From an uncultured Collinsella sp. (GTDB lineage Bacteria > Actinomycetota > Coriobacteriia > Coriobacteriales > Coriobacteriaceae): 41,676 bases of DNA. The DNA lies in assembly GCA_900550185.1 (NCBI GenBank), contig URRN01000005.1:1-41676 (forward strand). Direction: 5' to 3'. Positions 1 to 7,482 of this stretch are shown piece by piece (the stretch's first letter is position 1; the number at the start of each line of letters is the position of its first letter). The position numbers and the translations under genes are program-made. Under the pieces are notes generated by a model. The model was not told the DNA's origin, searched no databases, and was given only the letters and a program-made list of their open reading frames with translations.

Positions 1-323
1 CCCGGCCACATCTTGGCGAAGGTGTTCATGTTGAAGGGCATGTTGTACATGCTGCCGTGGAAGTTGGCGACCGGCGAGTTGACGTAGTTGTTGAACTCGG
101 CGAAGCGGTTGACGTAGTCCCAGACGTCCCTCATGGAGGTGTGGAAGATGTGCGCGCCGTAGCGGTGGACCTGGATGCCCTCGACGTCCTCGGTGTAGAC
201 GTTGCCGGCGATGTGGTCGCGGCGGTCGATGACCAGGACCGACTTGCCGGCGCGCCTGGCGGCGTTGGCGAAGACGGCGCCCGAGAGGCCGGCGCCGACG
301 ACGAGGTAATCGTACTGGGACAT
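1..323 (-). CDS. glf: UDP-galactopyranose mutase, N-terminal part (runs off the left edge)
   Basis: Flavoenzyme that converts UDP-galactopyranose to UDP-galactofuranose, the precursor of galactofuranose in cell-surface glycans. About 107 residues are visible. They begin with a Rossmann FAD-binding motif, GAGLSG at residues 10-15, after a short beta strand. The acidic end of the next strand (VLVIDRR) follows, then the family stretch RYGAHIFHT and the motif NMPFNMNTFAKMWP at the cut edge. The ATG at 323 is preceded on the minus strand by AAAGGAG, which fixes the start. The gene is GC-rich, unlike the cassette upstream of it. I see no convincing promoter in the 152-bp gap to the ATPase gene. The family call is close to certain; the C-terminal two thirds lie outside the window. 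Confidence 0.93.
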   Translation of the reverse strand, partial: MSQYDYLVVGAGLSGAVFANAARRAGKSVLVIDRRDHIAGNVYTEDVEGIQVHRYGAHIFHTSMRDVWDYVNRFAEFNNYVNSPVANFHGSMYNMPFNMNTFAKMWP

Positions 324-475
324 GGATGTGCTCCTTTGTATGCAATCAAACAGTTACTTAAGATTTGGGACAAATAAACCTGATAATTCTGTTCCAAGGA
401 TTAGTGTAGCAGGCGCGTTGTAGGCTTTCTTTCAGCAGCTTCAGCTCATGTGCATAGCCCCGGTTTCTAGATGAT

Positions 476-1489
476 TTAAAGAATCTGCTGATTCGTCCTC
501 AAACACTCCGGTAAGACTTTCGATACGGCATTCATTGCCTGCGGCTTTAGGTACTGCTCGTTGAGCTTCGCCTTTCTGTAGGCGTAGCGAGTGCATGTCG
601 AGTACTTGATCAATACGTCGGTGAAGAATCGCTCCCAGCTTAGGTAGTCTCGGCTTTCGATATAGCTCGAAGGATCCTTGAGGATTTTTGGAATGTCGTT
701 ACTGGGGATGAGGCCAGATTGCAGAAGTGTCCACTCAAATGATTCCGGGAGGAACAAGCGAACGTTCTTGTAAACGCGCTGTCCGAGCACCTTTTCGATG
801 TAGGGACCAAACGCTGCGCCGTCTCCAATGGCAAGAACGTTTTGCTCGGGGCATTCGTGAATTGTCCGCTTTAGATTTGCTACGCCGGTGGCGGTATAGC
901 AGGGGATCCTGAGCCGGTTGCAAAGAGCGTCGTAGAATTGATAGCCAGATTTGCTATCCTCGACAACTACGGCGTCGGGTACCTCGAATCCAACGTTTAG
1001 ATCCTGATACAGCATGCTTGCCGTGTGGTCATATAGCGGCTTGGTCATCGAGTAGAAGCGTCTGTCGCTCTTGCGGCCATTAATCGTCTTGCTTGTGGTG
1101 TTGACTAGCTTTAGGATCTCGTCGACGCTGTAGGGGAGTTCGTTGGCGTCGCGATGAGATATCAGAACAAAATAGTTGGACGATCCGTTGATGGCTTTGG
1201 CGAAGTCCTTTGAGTAGATAAACTCGTTGCCCTCATCTAGAAAGACGATCGAATCTTCGATGATCGACAGCTCGCGCTCCCAACGCCTGCCAGATAGCGT
1301 TTCACAGGGAACGTCACAACTGAGCGTGACGCCGCTCTCCGGTCCACGATCGTTGTAGTCGCGGATCATCGAGATGAGTGTCGTTTTGCCCGTGCCGCTG
1401 TTGCCGCGGATGAAGGAAATATTGCGCTTAAACGTGAGTGTGTATTTGACCTTTGCGCGCTCTACGACAACGGTGTGCGTTCCCTTCAT
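476..1489 (-). CDS. Small P-loop ATPase with a possible TOPRIM-like C-terminal region
   Basis: Protein of 337 residues with a clear Walker A, GNSGTGKTT (residues 29-37), and Walker B, IVFLDEG (D85-E86). An SHRD element near residue 111 could be a sensor. Only about 50 residues separate Walker A from Walker B and no ABC signature is visible, so this is not an ordinary transporter or SMC-type ATPase. The second half carries VVVEDSKSGYQFY (E177) and LAIGDGAAFG (D223), spaced like the acidic residues of TOPRIM or DUF4435-type domains in OLD-like nucleases, though the second Asp of a DxD is missing. The start ATG overlaps the upstream gene's stop (TAATG), so translation is probably coupled. Codon use is AT-richer than in the flanking genes, which suggests acquisition by transfer. 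I do not recognise a studied homologue. ATPase confidence is high; the nuclease-like reading is inference. Confidence 0.8.
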   Translation of the reverse strand: MKGTHTVVVERAKVKYTLTFKRNISFIRGNSGTGKTTLISMIRDYNDRGPESGVTLSCDVPCETLSGRRWERELSIIEDSIVFLDEGNEFIYSKDFAKAINGSSNYFVLISHRDANELPYSVDEILKLVNTTSKTINGRKSDRRFYSMTKPLYDHTASMLYQDLNVGFEVPDAVVVEDSKSGYQFYDALCNRLRIPCYTATGVANLKRTIHECPEQNVLAIGDGAAFGPYIEKVLGQRVYKNVRLFLPESFEWTLLQSGLIPSNDIPKILKDPSSYIESRDYLSWERFFTDVLIKYSTCTRYAYRKAKLNEQYLKPQAMNAVSKVLPECLRTNQQIL

Positions 1490-1938
1490 TACTCATCAAC
1501 ATCCAAAAAGTCATTCGTGGCGCCGACAAACTCCTGCATGTTTCTGACGATGCGGTCATCGTTATTGATGCGAATCTCAAAACGCTTCCAGGGGAACTTC
1601 ATGATGTGGTAAAGGGTTACCAGTACATCCTGCTCTTTGCCAATTTTGAGCAGCCAGCGGGCGCAGTTATCTCCGCAAGTGGATGCATTGAACACCATGT
1701 TTGGGAGATTGCGCACCAGCAGCAGCGTCTTAACGCCGCCGGACAGTTCGAGTGGAGTGATTGAGCCCAGCTGCTTGCTTACGATGTTGTGGGGGCCGAT
1801 GAGCTCTGAACCGTCAACACTTTTAATCATCTGCGCTGCCAGGGGGTCCTCGAACCAGGAATCCAGGTACGAGTTCCTAAAATAGGTTTCGGTATCGTAG
1901 ATGGAACCGGGGTAATCCCCCAGATGGATGCTTAACAT
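1489..1938 (-). CDS. DUF4869-like protein, partner of the ATPase
   Basis: Protein of 149 residues that begins MLSIHLGDYPGSIYDTETYF. The ATG at 1938 was chosen because a TGGAG site lies upstream on the minus strand; a longer frame from 2010 would add 24 residues with no good ribosome site and would run into the terminator hairpin. From memory the N-terminus (hydrophobic-IHLGD then YFxNSYxDSW), the centre (LSGGVKTLLLV) and FNASTCGDNCARWLL resemble DUF4869 proteins of gut Firmicutes. No catalytic motif is obvious, but the Cys pair of CGDNC is notable. No signal peptide or membrane segment is seen. The gene precedes the ATPase with a 1-base TAATG overlap, so the two are almost certainly one functional unit. 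Family assignment is moderate; function unknown. Confidence 0.65.
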   Translation of the reverse strand: MLSIHLGDYPGSIYDTETYFRNSYLDSWFEDPLAAQMIKSVDGSELIGPHNIVSKQLGSITPLELSGGVKTLLLVRNLPNMVFNASTCGDNCARWLLKIGKEQDVLVTLYHIMKFPWKRFEIRINNDDRIVRNMQEFVGATNDFLDVDE

Positions 1939-1982
1939 GCGCGTCTCCAGACGTAGTGTGACTGCAACGATTATATGCCAGT

Positions 1983-2019
1983 AATAAAATTCCGGCAGCA
2001 GCGAGGTCACTGCTGCCGG
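1983..2019 (-). terminator. Rho-independent terminator at the end of the aro operon
   Basis: Perfect 10-bp stem (CCGGCAGCAG at 1992-2001 pairing with CTGCTGCCGG at 2010-2019) with an 8-base loop. On the minus strand it is followed by ATTTTATT. It lies 50 bp beyond the aroQ stop and before the DUF4869 gene, so it separates the aro operon from the ATPase cassette. Confidence 0.85.
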
Positions 2020-2069
2020 CGCTGGAGTTTTGTTCGTGTGAATCGGTGTTAATAAATTGATCCGCGAGG

Positions 2070-2507
2070 CTACTTTTCGAGATGCTTTTTCAGCAGCTCC
2101 AGCGCGTGGGCGTAGCCCATCAGGCCTTCGCCGGTGATGGTGGCGAAGCAGGCTAGGCGTGCATAGCTCACCTGGCGGAAGTCCTCGCGGGTCTCGACGG
2201 CGCTGATGTGGACCTCGACGGCAGGGATGGCGACGGCCTTGAGGGCATCGAGGATCGCGACGCTCGTGTGCGTGTAGGCCGCCGGGTTGATGACGATGCC
2301 GTCGACCTTGCCGTAGGCCTCCTGGATCTTGTCGACGATGCTGCCCTCGTGGTTGGATTGGAAGACCTCGACCTCGTTAAAGCCCTGCGTGGCGCCTGCC
2401 TCCTGGCAGATCTGGACCAAACGGTCGTAGTTATCGCTTCCGTAGATGCCCGGCTCGCGAATGCCGAGCATGTTGAGGTTGGGGCCGTTGATGACGAGTG
2501 CCTTCAT
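2070..2507 (-). CDS. aroQ: Type II 3-dehydroquinate dehydratase
   Basis: Third step of the shikimate pathway: dehydrates 3-dehydroquinate to 3-dehydroshikimate, normally as a cytosolic dodecamer. The 145-residue length fits type II enzymes. It opens with the family motif VINGPNLNMLG and has the flexible-loop arginine and tyrosine in REPGIYG (Y22), FQSNHEG near residue 50, NPAAYTHTSVA near 74-84, and catalytic His100 in VEVHIS. The usual Asn after HxS is Ala here (HISAV). The ATG at 2507 follows AAAGGAAG on the minus strand. It is the last gene of the aro operon, separated from aroE/aroK by 99 bp that contain a hairpin terminator, so it may be expressed by partial read-through. Confidence 0.95.
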   Translation of the reverse strand: MKALVINGPNLNMLGIREPGIYGSDNYDRLVQICQEAGATQGFNEVEVFQSNHEGSIVDKIQEAYGKVDGIVINPAAYTHTSVAILDALKAVAIPAVEVHISAVETREDFRQVSYARLACFATITGEGLMGYAHALELLKKHLEK

Positions 2508-2571
2508 GGTTGCTTCCTTTGCAGTTGGTTGGCGTGGCTGGTCTTGCGATCTTCGGCGTTTGCCCAGATAA

Positions 2572-2608
2572 AACCTGCCAAAATAAACCTGTACCTTTTT
2601 GGCAGGTT
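2572..2608 (-). terminator. Hairpin terminator between aroE/aroK and aroQ
   Basis: Perfect 12-bp inverted repeat, AACCTGCCAAAA (2572-2583) against TTTTGGCAGGTT (2597-2608), with a 13-base loop. It overlaps the stop codon of the fusion gene. On the minus strand the stem ends GGTT and runs into TTATCT, a modest U-tract, so partial termination is likely and would lower aroQ relative to the upstream genes. Confidence 0.7.
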
Positions 2609-3845
2609 AGAGGGTCTCGACGATGGCGGCCGCGGTTTTGGCGGCGCAGTCGCGTGAGTCGATGATGTAGTCGGCCCAGGCGCGGTAGCGCGGCATGCGC
2701 TGCTCGGCGAGCTTATCGATGCCATCGCGGGCGGTGATGGGGCGACCCTTATGGGCGAGTTCGTCGAGCTTGCGGTTGAGCATCACGATCTGACTGTTCT
2801 GGTGCAGCAGTGGGTAGTTCTCGTCGCGCGTGACCACGCCGCCGCCCGTGGAAAGTACCAGGCCGCTGCGCTTGGAGATGTCGGCCAGCTCCGCCGTCTC
2901 CTGCTCGCGGAAGGCTGCCTCGCCGCGTTCGACGATAAAGTCGGCGCAGGGCATGCCAAGGCGTTCCTCGAGGGTGCGATCGAGGTCGATATGCTCGCGT
3001 CCCGTGAGCAGGGCAATCTGCTCACCCACGCGGGTCTTGCCCGAGCCCGGCATGCCGATCAGCGCGATGTTCTGTTCGCGGTGGGACAGGTGCTCCGTTA
3101 CGTCCAGGATGCGCTCGCGCGGGGTGACCTTGCCGGTATAGCGCTCGACGGCCTGTGCCGCTTGGGCCACGAGCATCAGCAGGCCGCCGATGCAGGGGAT
3201 GCCGCGGCGCTCGGCCTCGAGCATCAGACCCGTACGGGCGGGGTTGTAGACGATGTCGATGACGCCCTCGAGCGCATCGAGTCCTTCGAGTGTGCAGGGA
3301 GCGCCGGGGCAGTGGGGGAACATGCCGGCGGGCGTGCAGTTGACGAGCAGCGCGGCATCGGACTGCTGCGCGATGTTGTCGTAATTGACCTCGCTCGTGC
3401 GACCCACGGGTACGACGATGGCGCCCAGGTCGTCGAGCACCATGCTGGCCGTGGTGCCGGCACCGCCGGTGGCGCCGAGCACGAGGGCCTTCTTACCGGC
3501 AACCTCTACGCCTAGCTCCTCGACCAGGCATTGGAAGCCAAAGTAGTCGGTGTTGTCGCCGCGCAGGCGGCCGTCGGGCAGGCGCGTGATGGTGTTGACG
3601 TTGCCCATGCGCTCGGCGAGCGGACTCAACTCGTCCAGGTATTCCATGACGGCGCGCTTGTAGGGGATGGTCACGTTGGTGCCCTCCCACTCGTCACCCG
3701 TCATAAAAGCCTCAAGATCCTCGGGCTCGCGCTCAAAACGCGCGTACTCCAGGCCTGCGAGCTCCTTGTAGATGGTCGGGGTGTAGCTGTGGCCCAGCAC
3801 GCGGCCCAGCACGCCGTAGGGACGGGTTGCGGCGGTATCGGTCAT
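2607..3845 (-). CDS. aroE/aroK: Bifunctional shikimate dehydrogenase / shikimate kinase (AroE-AroK fusion)
   Basis: Single 412-residue frame joining two consecutive shikimate-pathway enzymes. Residues about 1-250 are shikimate dehydrogenase: NVTIPYK carries the catalytic Lys, GDNTDYFGF the shikimate-binding Asp, and LVLGATGGAGTTAS the NADP-binding turn. CTPAGMFP and GLLMLVAQAA are further family motifs. Residues about 257-412 are shikimate kinase: P-loop GMPGSGKT at 264-271, then HIDLDRTLEERLG, AAFREQET and LSTGGGVVTRDEN. Both active sites look intact. The fusion supplies steps 4 and 5 of the pathway. No stop or frameshift interrupts the junction. It abuts the pheA stop directly (ATG at 3845, pheA stop TAG at 3848-3846). 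AroE-AroK fusions are uncommon but fit this operon, where no separate aroK is present. Confidence 0.93.
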   Translation of the reverse strand: MTDTAATRPYGVLGRVLGHSYTPTIYKELAGLEYARFEREPEDLEAFMTGDEWEGTNVTIPYKRAVMEYLDELSPLAERMGNVNTITRLPDGRLRGDNTDYFGFQCLVEELGVEVAGKKALVLGATGGAGTTASMVLDDLGAIVVPVGRTSEVNYDNIAQQSDAALLVNCTPAGMFPHCPGAPCTLEGLDALEGVIDIVYNPARTGLMLEAERRGIPCIGGLLMLVAQAAQAVERYTGKVTPRERILDVTEHLSHREQNIALIGMPGSGKTRVGEQIALLTGREHIDLDRTLEERLGMPCADFIVERGEAAFREQETAELADISKRSGLVLSTGGGVVTRDENYPLLHQNSQIVMLNRKLDELAHKGRPITARDGIDKLAEQRMPRYRAWADYIIDSRDCAAKTAAAIVETL

Positions 3846-4991
3846 CTAGAGCACCTCCGTGTAGCTGCCAAAGTAGGTGAAACTCTCGCATACGTCGTCG
3901 ATCGAGTCGAGCAGGTCGTCGAGGGCCTTGCTGCCAAAGGGGCAGTCCAAGTCAAAGTAGAACATAAACTCAAAGTCGTGGCCGGGGATGGGGCGGCTCT
4001 CAAGTTTGATGAGGTTGATGTTGAGCGCGTAGAATCGCTCGAGCACGCGGTAGAGGGCGCCCGGCTCGTTGGCCGTGGTGATCATGAGCGAGGTGCGGTT
4101 GGCGCCGGGGTATACGCGCGGCTCGCGGCTGATGACGACAAAGCGCGTGTAGTTGTTGTCCGAGTCCTGGATGTTGGGCTCCAGCACCTCCAAGCCGTAG
4201 AGTGCCACACAGCTGCGCGAGGCGATAGCGGCGACGTCGGTGCGTTCGGAGTTGGCGACCATCTCGGCCGACATGGCCGTGTTGGGATACTTGGTGGCAT
4301 GCAGGCCGTGGCCCTCGATAAAGCCGGCGCACTGGGCAATGGCTTGGCCGTGGCTGTAGACCTCGCGCACGTCGGCGAGCTTGGTGCCGGGTTTGACGAG
4401 CAGGTTGTGATCGATCTTGAGGCGCAGCGAGCGCACGATATGGAAGTCGAACTGTGCGAGCAAATCGTAGACGGCATTGACCGAGCCGGCGGTGGAGTTT
4501 TCGATGGGCAACACGCCAAACTCGCAGAAGCCGTCGCGCACGGCGCGCATGACGCCCTCGAAGGTCTCAAAGAACGCGATGTCGGGCACGTCGAAGAGCT
4601 TGCACGCGGCGATTTGGCTGTAGGCGCCTTCCACGCCCTGGCAGGCAACGGAGGCCGTTTGAGGGAAGGGCGTGTCAAAGGCCGTGGCCGTGGCATGGGC
4701 CTTTTGCGACACCGTGGTGCCCTTGAGCTCGTTGATGTAGCGCTGCTGCTCGGCCTTGCTCATGCTCATGAGGAGGCGGAACAGTGTGATGGTCTGGGCC
4801 TCGTAGCGCTCGGGTGCGCGGCTGGCGAGATTGTTGAGCTTGGAGCGTTCGCGGGCGGGGTCAAAGACGGCCTTGCCCATCTCGATCTTGGATTTGGCGA
4901 CTTCGGTGGCAATGTCCATACGCTCGACAAAGCTGTTGAGCAGGGTGGTGTCGATGCCATCGATGGCCTGGCGAATATCGGCAAGGTCCAT
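3846..4991 (-). CDS. pheA: Bifunctional chorismate mutase / prephenate dehydratase (P-protein)
   Basis: Converts chorismate to prephenate and then to phenylpyruvate, committing carbon to phenylalanine. The 381 residues hold an AroQ-type chorismate mutase helix bundle at about 1-90 (LADIRQAIDGIDTTLLNSF, then VAKSKIEMG). A prephenate dehydratase domain follows at about 105-285 (CQGVEGAYSQIAA, FGVLPIENSTAGSVNAVYDLL, and TRFVVIS at its end). A C-terminal ACT domain starts near 290 (SLMITTANEPGALYRVL) and carries ESRPIPG, the usual site of allosteric phenylalanine binding. I chose ATG 4991 because AAAGGGG sits 5-6 bases upstream; the GTG at 5006 would place that ribosome site inside the gene. Feedback inhibition by Phe is expected from the ACT domain. 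Confidence 0.95.
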   Translation of the reverse strand: MDLADIRQAIDGIDTTLLNSFVERMDIATEVAKSKIEMGKAVFDPARERSKLNNLASRAPERYEAQTITLFRLLMSMSKAEQQRYINELKGTTVSQKAHATATAFDTPFPQTASVACQGVEGAYSQIAACKLFDVPDIAFFETFEGVMRAVRDGFCEFGVLPIENSTAGSVNAVYDLLAQFDFHIVRSLRLKIDHNLLVKPGTKLADVREVYSHGQAIAQCAGFIEGHGLHATKYPNTAMSAEMVANSERTDVAAIASRSCVALYGLEVLEPNIQDSDNNYTRFVVISREPRVYPGANRTSLMITTANEPGALYRVLERFYALNINLIKLESRPIPGHDFEFMFYFDLDCPFGSKALDDLLDSIDDVCESFTYFGSYTEVL

Positions 4992-5034
4992 GGAGGCCCC
5001 TTTCACGTGTTGGTGATTTTTCTGGGACGGGCGT

Positions 5035-5054
5035 GGGGGCCGGAGTTGGCCCCC
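5035..5054 (-). other. GC-rich intercistronic hairpin between aroC and pheA
   Basis: GGGGGCC (5035-5041) pairs with GGCCCCC (5048-5054) across a 6-base loop in the 72-bp gap. No U-tract follows on the minus strand, so it is more likely an mRNA-stability or processing element than a terminator. Confidence 0.4.
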
Positions 5055-5063
5055 CGGAGATTT

Positions 5064-6161
5064 TTAGCGCTGGGCGGCGTCTTCGAGGAGGGCGTCCCAG
5101 ATGGCGAGCGCCGCGGCTGCCTCGGCTACGGGGACGGCTCGGGGGACGATGCAGGGATCGTGACGGCCGTGCACCGAGAGCTCGGCATTTTCCATAGCGT
5201 CCATGTCTACGGTCTGCTGCTCGCGGCCAATGGAGGGCGTCGGCTTTACGGCCATGCGCCACATGACGGGCGCGCCGGTCGAAATACCGCCCAGGATGCC
5301 GCCGGCGTTGTTGGACTCGACCTCGATCTCGCCGGTCTCGGCATCGATGCGATACGGATCATTGTTCTCGCTGCCGCGCATGGCGGCCACGGCAAAGCCC
5401 ATGCCAAGCTCCACGCCCTTTACGGCGGGAATGCCAAACGCGATTTGCGCGATGCGGTTCTCGATACCGTCGAACATGGGGTCGCCGATGCCCGCGGGAA
5501 GCCCGTAAATGCCGCACTCCACGATGCCGCCGATGCTGTCGAGTTCGTCGCGCGCGGCTAGGATCTCCTCACGCATGCGGCCGGCTGCGGCGGCGTCAAT
5601 GCAAGGAAGATCGTTCGTTAGGATCGCCTTGCGGTCGGCCTCGCGATAGACCATATCGTCCATCGGCAGGTCGGAGATGCCGCCGATCTGCGCGACGTGC
5701 GCCATGACCTGAATGCCGCGGGCCTCGAGTGCCTGCAGCGCAATGCCGCCGGCGATGCACAGGGGTGCCGTTAGGCGGCCGGAGAAATGCCCGCCACCAG
5801 CGACATCGTGCATGTTGTGATACTTCATGCGCGCCGGAAAATCCGCGTGTCCGGGGCGGGGCTTGCGGCGCAGCTCGGAATAGTCCTTTGAGCGCGTGTT
5901 GGTGTTCTCGATAATCGCGGCGATGGGCGCGCCGGTGGTGTGCCCATCGACCACGCCGGCAATGATATGCGCGGCATCGGCCTCGCGGCGCTTGGTCGCG
6001 GTCTCGTCGCGGCCGGGGGCGCGACGGTCCAAAAAGGCCTGCAGCTGCTCCTGATCAACGGCAATGCCCGCCGGGACGCCATCGAGCGAGCAACCGATGG
6101 CGGGGGAGTGCGACTGGCCGAAGATGCTTAAGTGCAAGACGTTGCCAAAGGTCGAGGACAT
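5064..6161 (-). CDS. aroC: Chorismate synthase
   Basis: Seventh shikimate step: trans-elimination of phosphate from 5-enolpyruvylshikimate-3-phosphate to give chorismate, dependent on reduced FMN. The 365-residue length is typical. Signature motifs are present: FGQSHSPAIGCSLDGVPAG near the N-terminus with a catalytic His, DEAT-type RRAPGRDETATKRREAD, RKPRPGHADF, GGHFSGRLTAPLCIAGG and, near the C-terminus, GGILGGISTGAPV. The ATG at 6161 follows GAGGAGG, which lies inside the end of aroA, one base away. Tight spacing shows it belongs to the aro operon and is probably translationally coupled to aroA. Confidence 0.96.
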   Translation of the reverse strand: MSSTFGNVLHLSIFGQSHSPAIGCSLDGVPAGIAVDQEQLQAFLDRRAPGRDETATKRREADAAHIIAGVVDGHTTGAPIAAIIENTNTRSKDYSELRRKPRPGHADFPARMKYHNMHDVAGGGHFSGRLTAPLCIAGGIALQALEARGIQVMAHVAQIGGISDLPMDDMVYREADRKAILTNDLPCIDAAAAGRMREEILAARDELDSIGGIVECGIYGLPAGIGDPMFDGIENRIAQIAFGIPAVKGVELGMGFAVAAMRGSENNDPYRIDAETGEIEVESNNAGGILGGISTGAPVMWRMAVKPTPSIGREQQTVDMDAMENAELSVHGRHDPCIVPRAVPVAEAAAALAIWDALLEDAAQR

Positions 6162-6162
6162 G

Positions 6163-7482
6163 CTATTCCTCCTCGAGCGTGACCTTGCCGCCCAGCAGAC
6201 GGTAGTGGTCGAAGAAATCGGGATAGGACTTGTTGACGGCCTCGGCGCCGTGGATCACGACCTCGCCGGTGGCACGGCTCGCGGCGATGGCGGCCATCAT
6301 GGCGATGCGGTGGTCGTTGTGCGAATCGACCTCGCCGCCGGTGAAGGCATCGACGCCCTTGATGATGAGGTCATCGCCGGCAATGCGCACCTGCGCGCCC
6401 AGCGCGGTGAGCTCGCGGGTGGTGGTGGCCAGGCGGTCGGATTCCTTGATACGCAGGCGGGCGCAATCGCGGATAAAGGTGCGGCCCTGTGCCAGCGAGG
6501 CCACGGCCGAGATAACGGGCACCAGGTCGGGAATGTCGTGGGCGCTCATCTCAAAGCCGGCGAGCTTGTCGGACTGCACGGTGGCGGCGTTGGTGGAGCG
6601 CACGATGCGAGCGCCAAAGCGCGAAAGCGCGGCGAGCACGTTTCGGTCGCCCTGCGCGGAGCTCAGGGATACGCCCTCGACGGTGATGGGGTCGGTGCCG
6701 ATGGCACCGGCGCACAGCCAAAAGGCGGCGTTGGACCAGTCGCCCTCGACGGCTACGCTGCCGGGCGTGCGGTACGAGCCGCTGCTCACGCGGAAGTTCG
6801 TGACCTCGGGCTGGCCGTCCTTGGCCGGAATGCGCTCGACGTTGACCTCGACGCCAAAGGCCTTCATGGCCTGGATCGTCAGGTTGATGTAGGGGCGGCT
6901 CTCGATGAGGCCGGTTACCTGCACGCAGGAGGGCTGGGCCAGCAGCGGGGCTGCCAGCAGCAGGCCGGAGATATACTGCGAGCTTACGTTGCCCGGCAGC
7001 ACAAAGGTGCCCGGGCGCATGCGTCCGCTTGTCTTGAGCGGAAAACCGCCCAGACCCTGTAGGTCGCAGCCGGCGGCAATGATCTCGTCCGAGAGCGGGG
7101 ACAGCGGGCGTGCGCCTAGGCGGCCCTGTCCCACAAAGGTTGCCTCTGCCCCCAGCGCGCAGGCGACGGGCAGCATAAAGCGGAGCGTGGAGCCGCTCTC
7201 GCCGCAGTCGAGCGTGCCGCCGGCAAGGGCCTTGAGCAGGCCGAACTCAATGCTCTTCATGGTGGGGTGGACCTGGAAGCCGTCCTCGACGGTCTCGATG
7301 CGGGCACCGAGTGCCGTAAGGCAACGCACCGTAGCCTCGATGTCGGCGCAGGTGGTATTGCAGGTGACGTGTGTCGCGCCGTTGGCAAGCGCAGCGCAGA
7401 TGATCAGGCGATGCGCCATCGACTTGGACGCGATGGCGGGAACGGTGCCCTTAAGCGGGGACGGGGTGATGCGGGCTAGCAT
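6163..7482 (-). CDS. aroA: 3-phosphoshikimate 1-carboxyvinyltransferase (EPSP synthase)
   Basis: Sixth shikimate step: transfers enolpyruvyl from PEP to shikimate-3-phosphate. The 439 residues begin with SKSMAHRLIICAALANG, the first substrate-binding signature, followed by LDCGESGSTLRFMLP, which replaces the GNAGTA stretch of class I enzymes. Later motifs include SSQYISGLLLAAP, EGDWSNAAFWL, the conserved DIPDLVPV, RIKESDRL and DSHNDHRIAMM. Both inside-out alpha/beta domains are therefore covered. It overlaps the end of aroB by 7 bases with AAGGGAG as ribosome site. The active-site variant differs from the E. coli type, but drug sensitivity cannot be judged from sequence alone. Confidence 0.96.
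   Translation of the reverse strand: MLARITPSPLKGTVPAIASKSMAHRLIICAALANGATHVTCNTTCADIEATVRCLTALGARIETVEDGFQVHPTMKSIEFGLLKALAGGTLDCGESGSTLRFMLPVACALGAEATFVGQGRLGARPLSPLSDEIIAAGCDLQGLGGFPLKTSGRMRPGTFVLPGNVSSQYISGLLLAAPLLAQPSCVQVTGLIESRPYINLTIQAMKAFGVEVNVERIPAKDGQPEVTNFRVSSGSYRTPGSVAVEGDWSNAAFWLCAGAIGTDPITVEGVSLSSAQGDRNVLAALSRFGARIVRSTNAATVQSDKLAGFEMSAHDIPDLVPVISAVASLAQGRTFIRDCARLRIKESDRLATTTRELTALGAQVRIAGDDLIIKGVDAFTGGEVDSHNDHRIAMMAAIAASRATGEVVIHGAEAVNKSYPDFFDHYRLLGGKVTLEEE

Noticed and set aside
324..475. Promoter for glf in the gap to the ATPase gene
   Set aside because: TACACT and a TTGGAA are present on the minus strand, but no pair has acceptable spacing, so I do not call one.
3531..5561. 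676-codon plus-strand open frame across pheA and aroC
   Set aside because: Antisense shadow of pheA, aroC and the start of aroE/aroK; it spans gene boundaries and has no recognisable motif or ribosome site.
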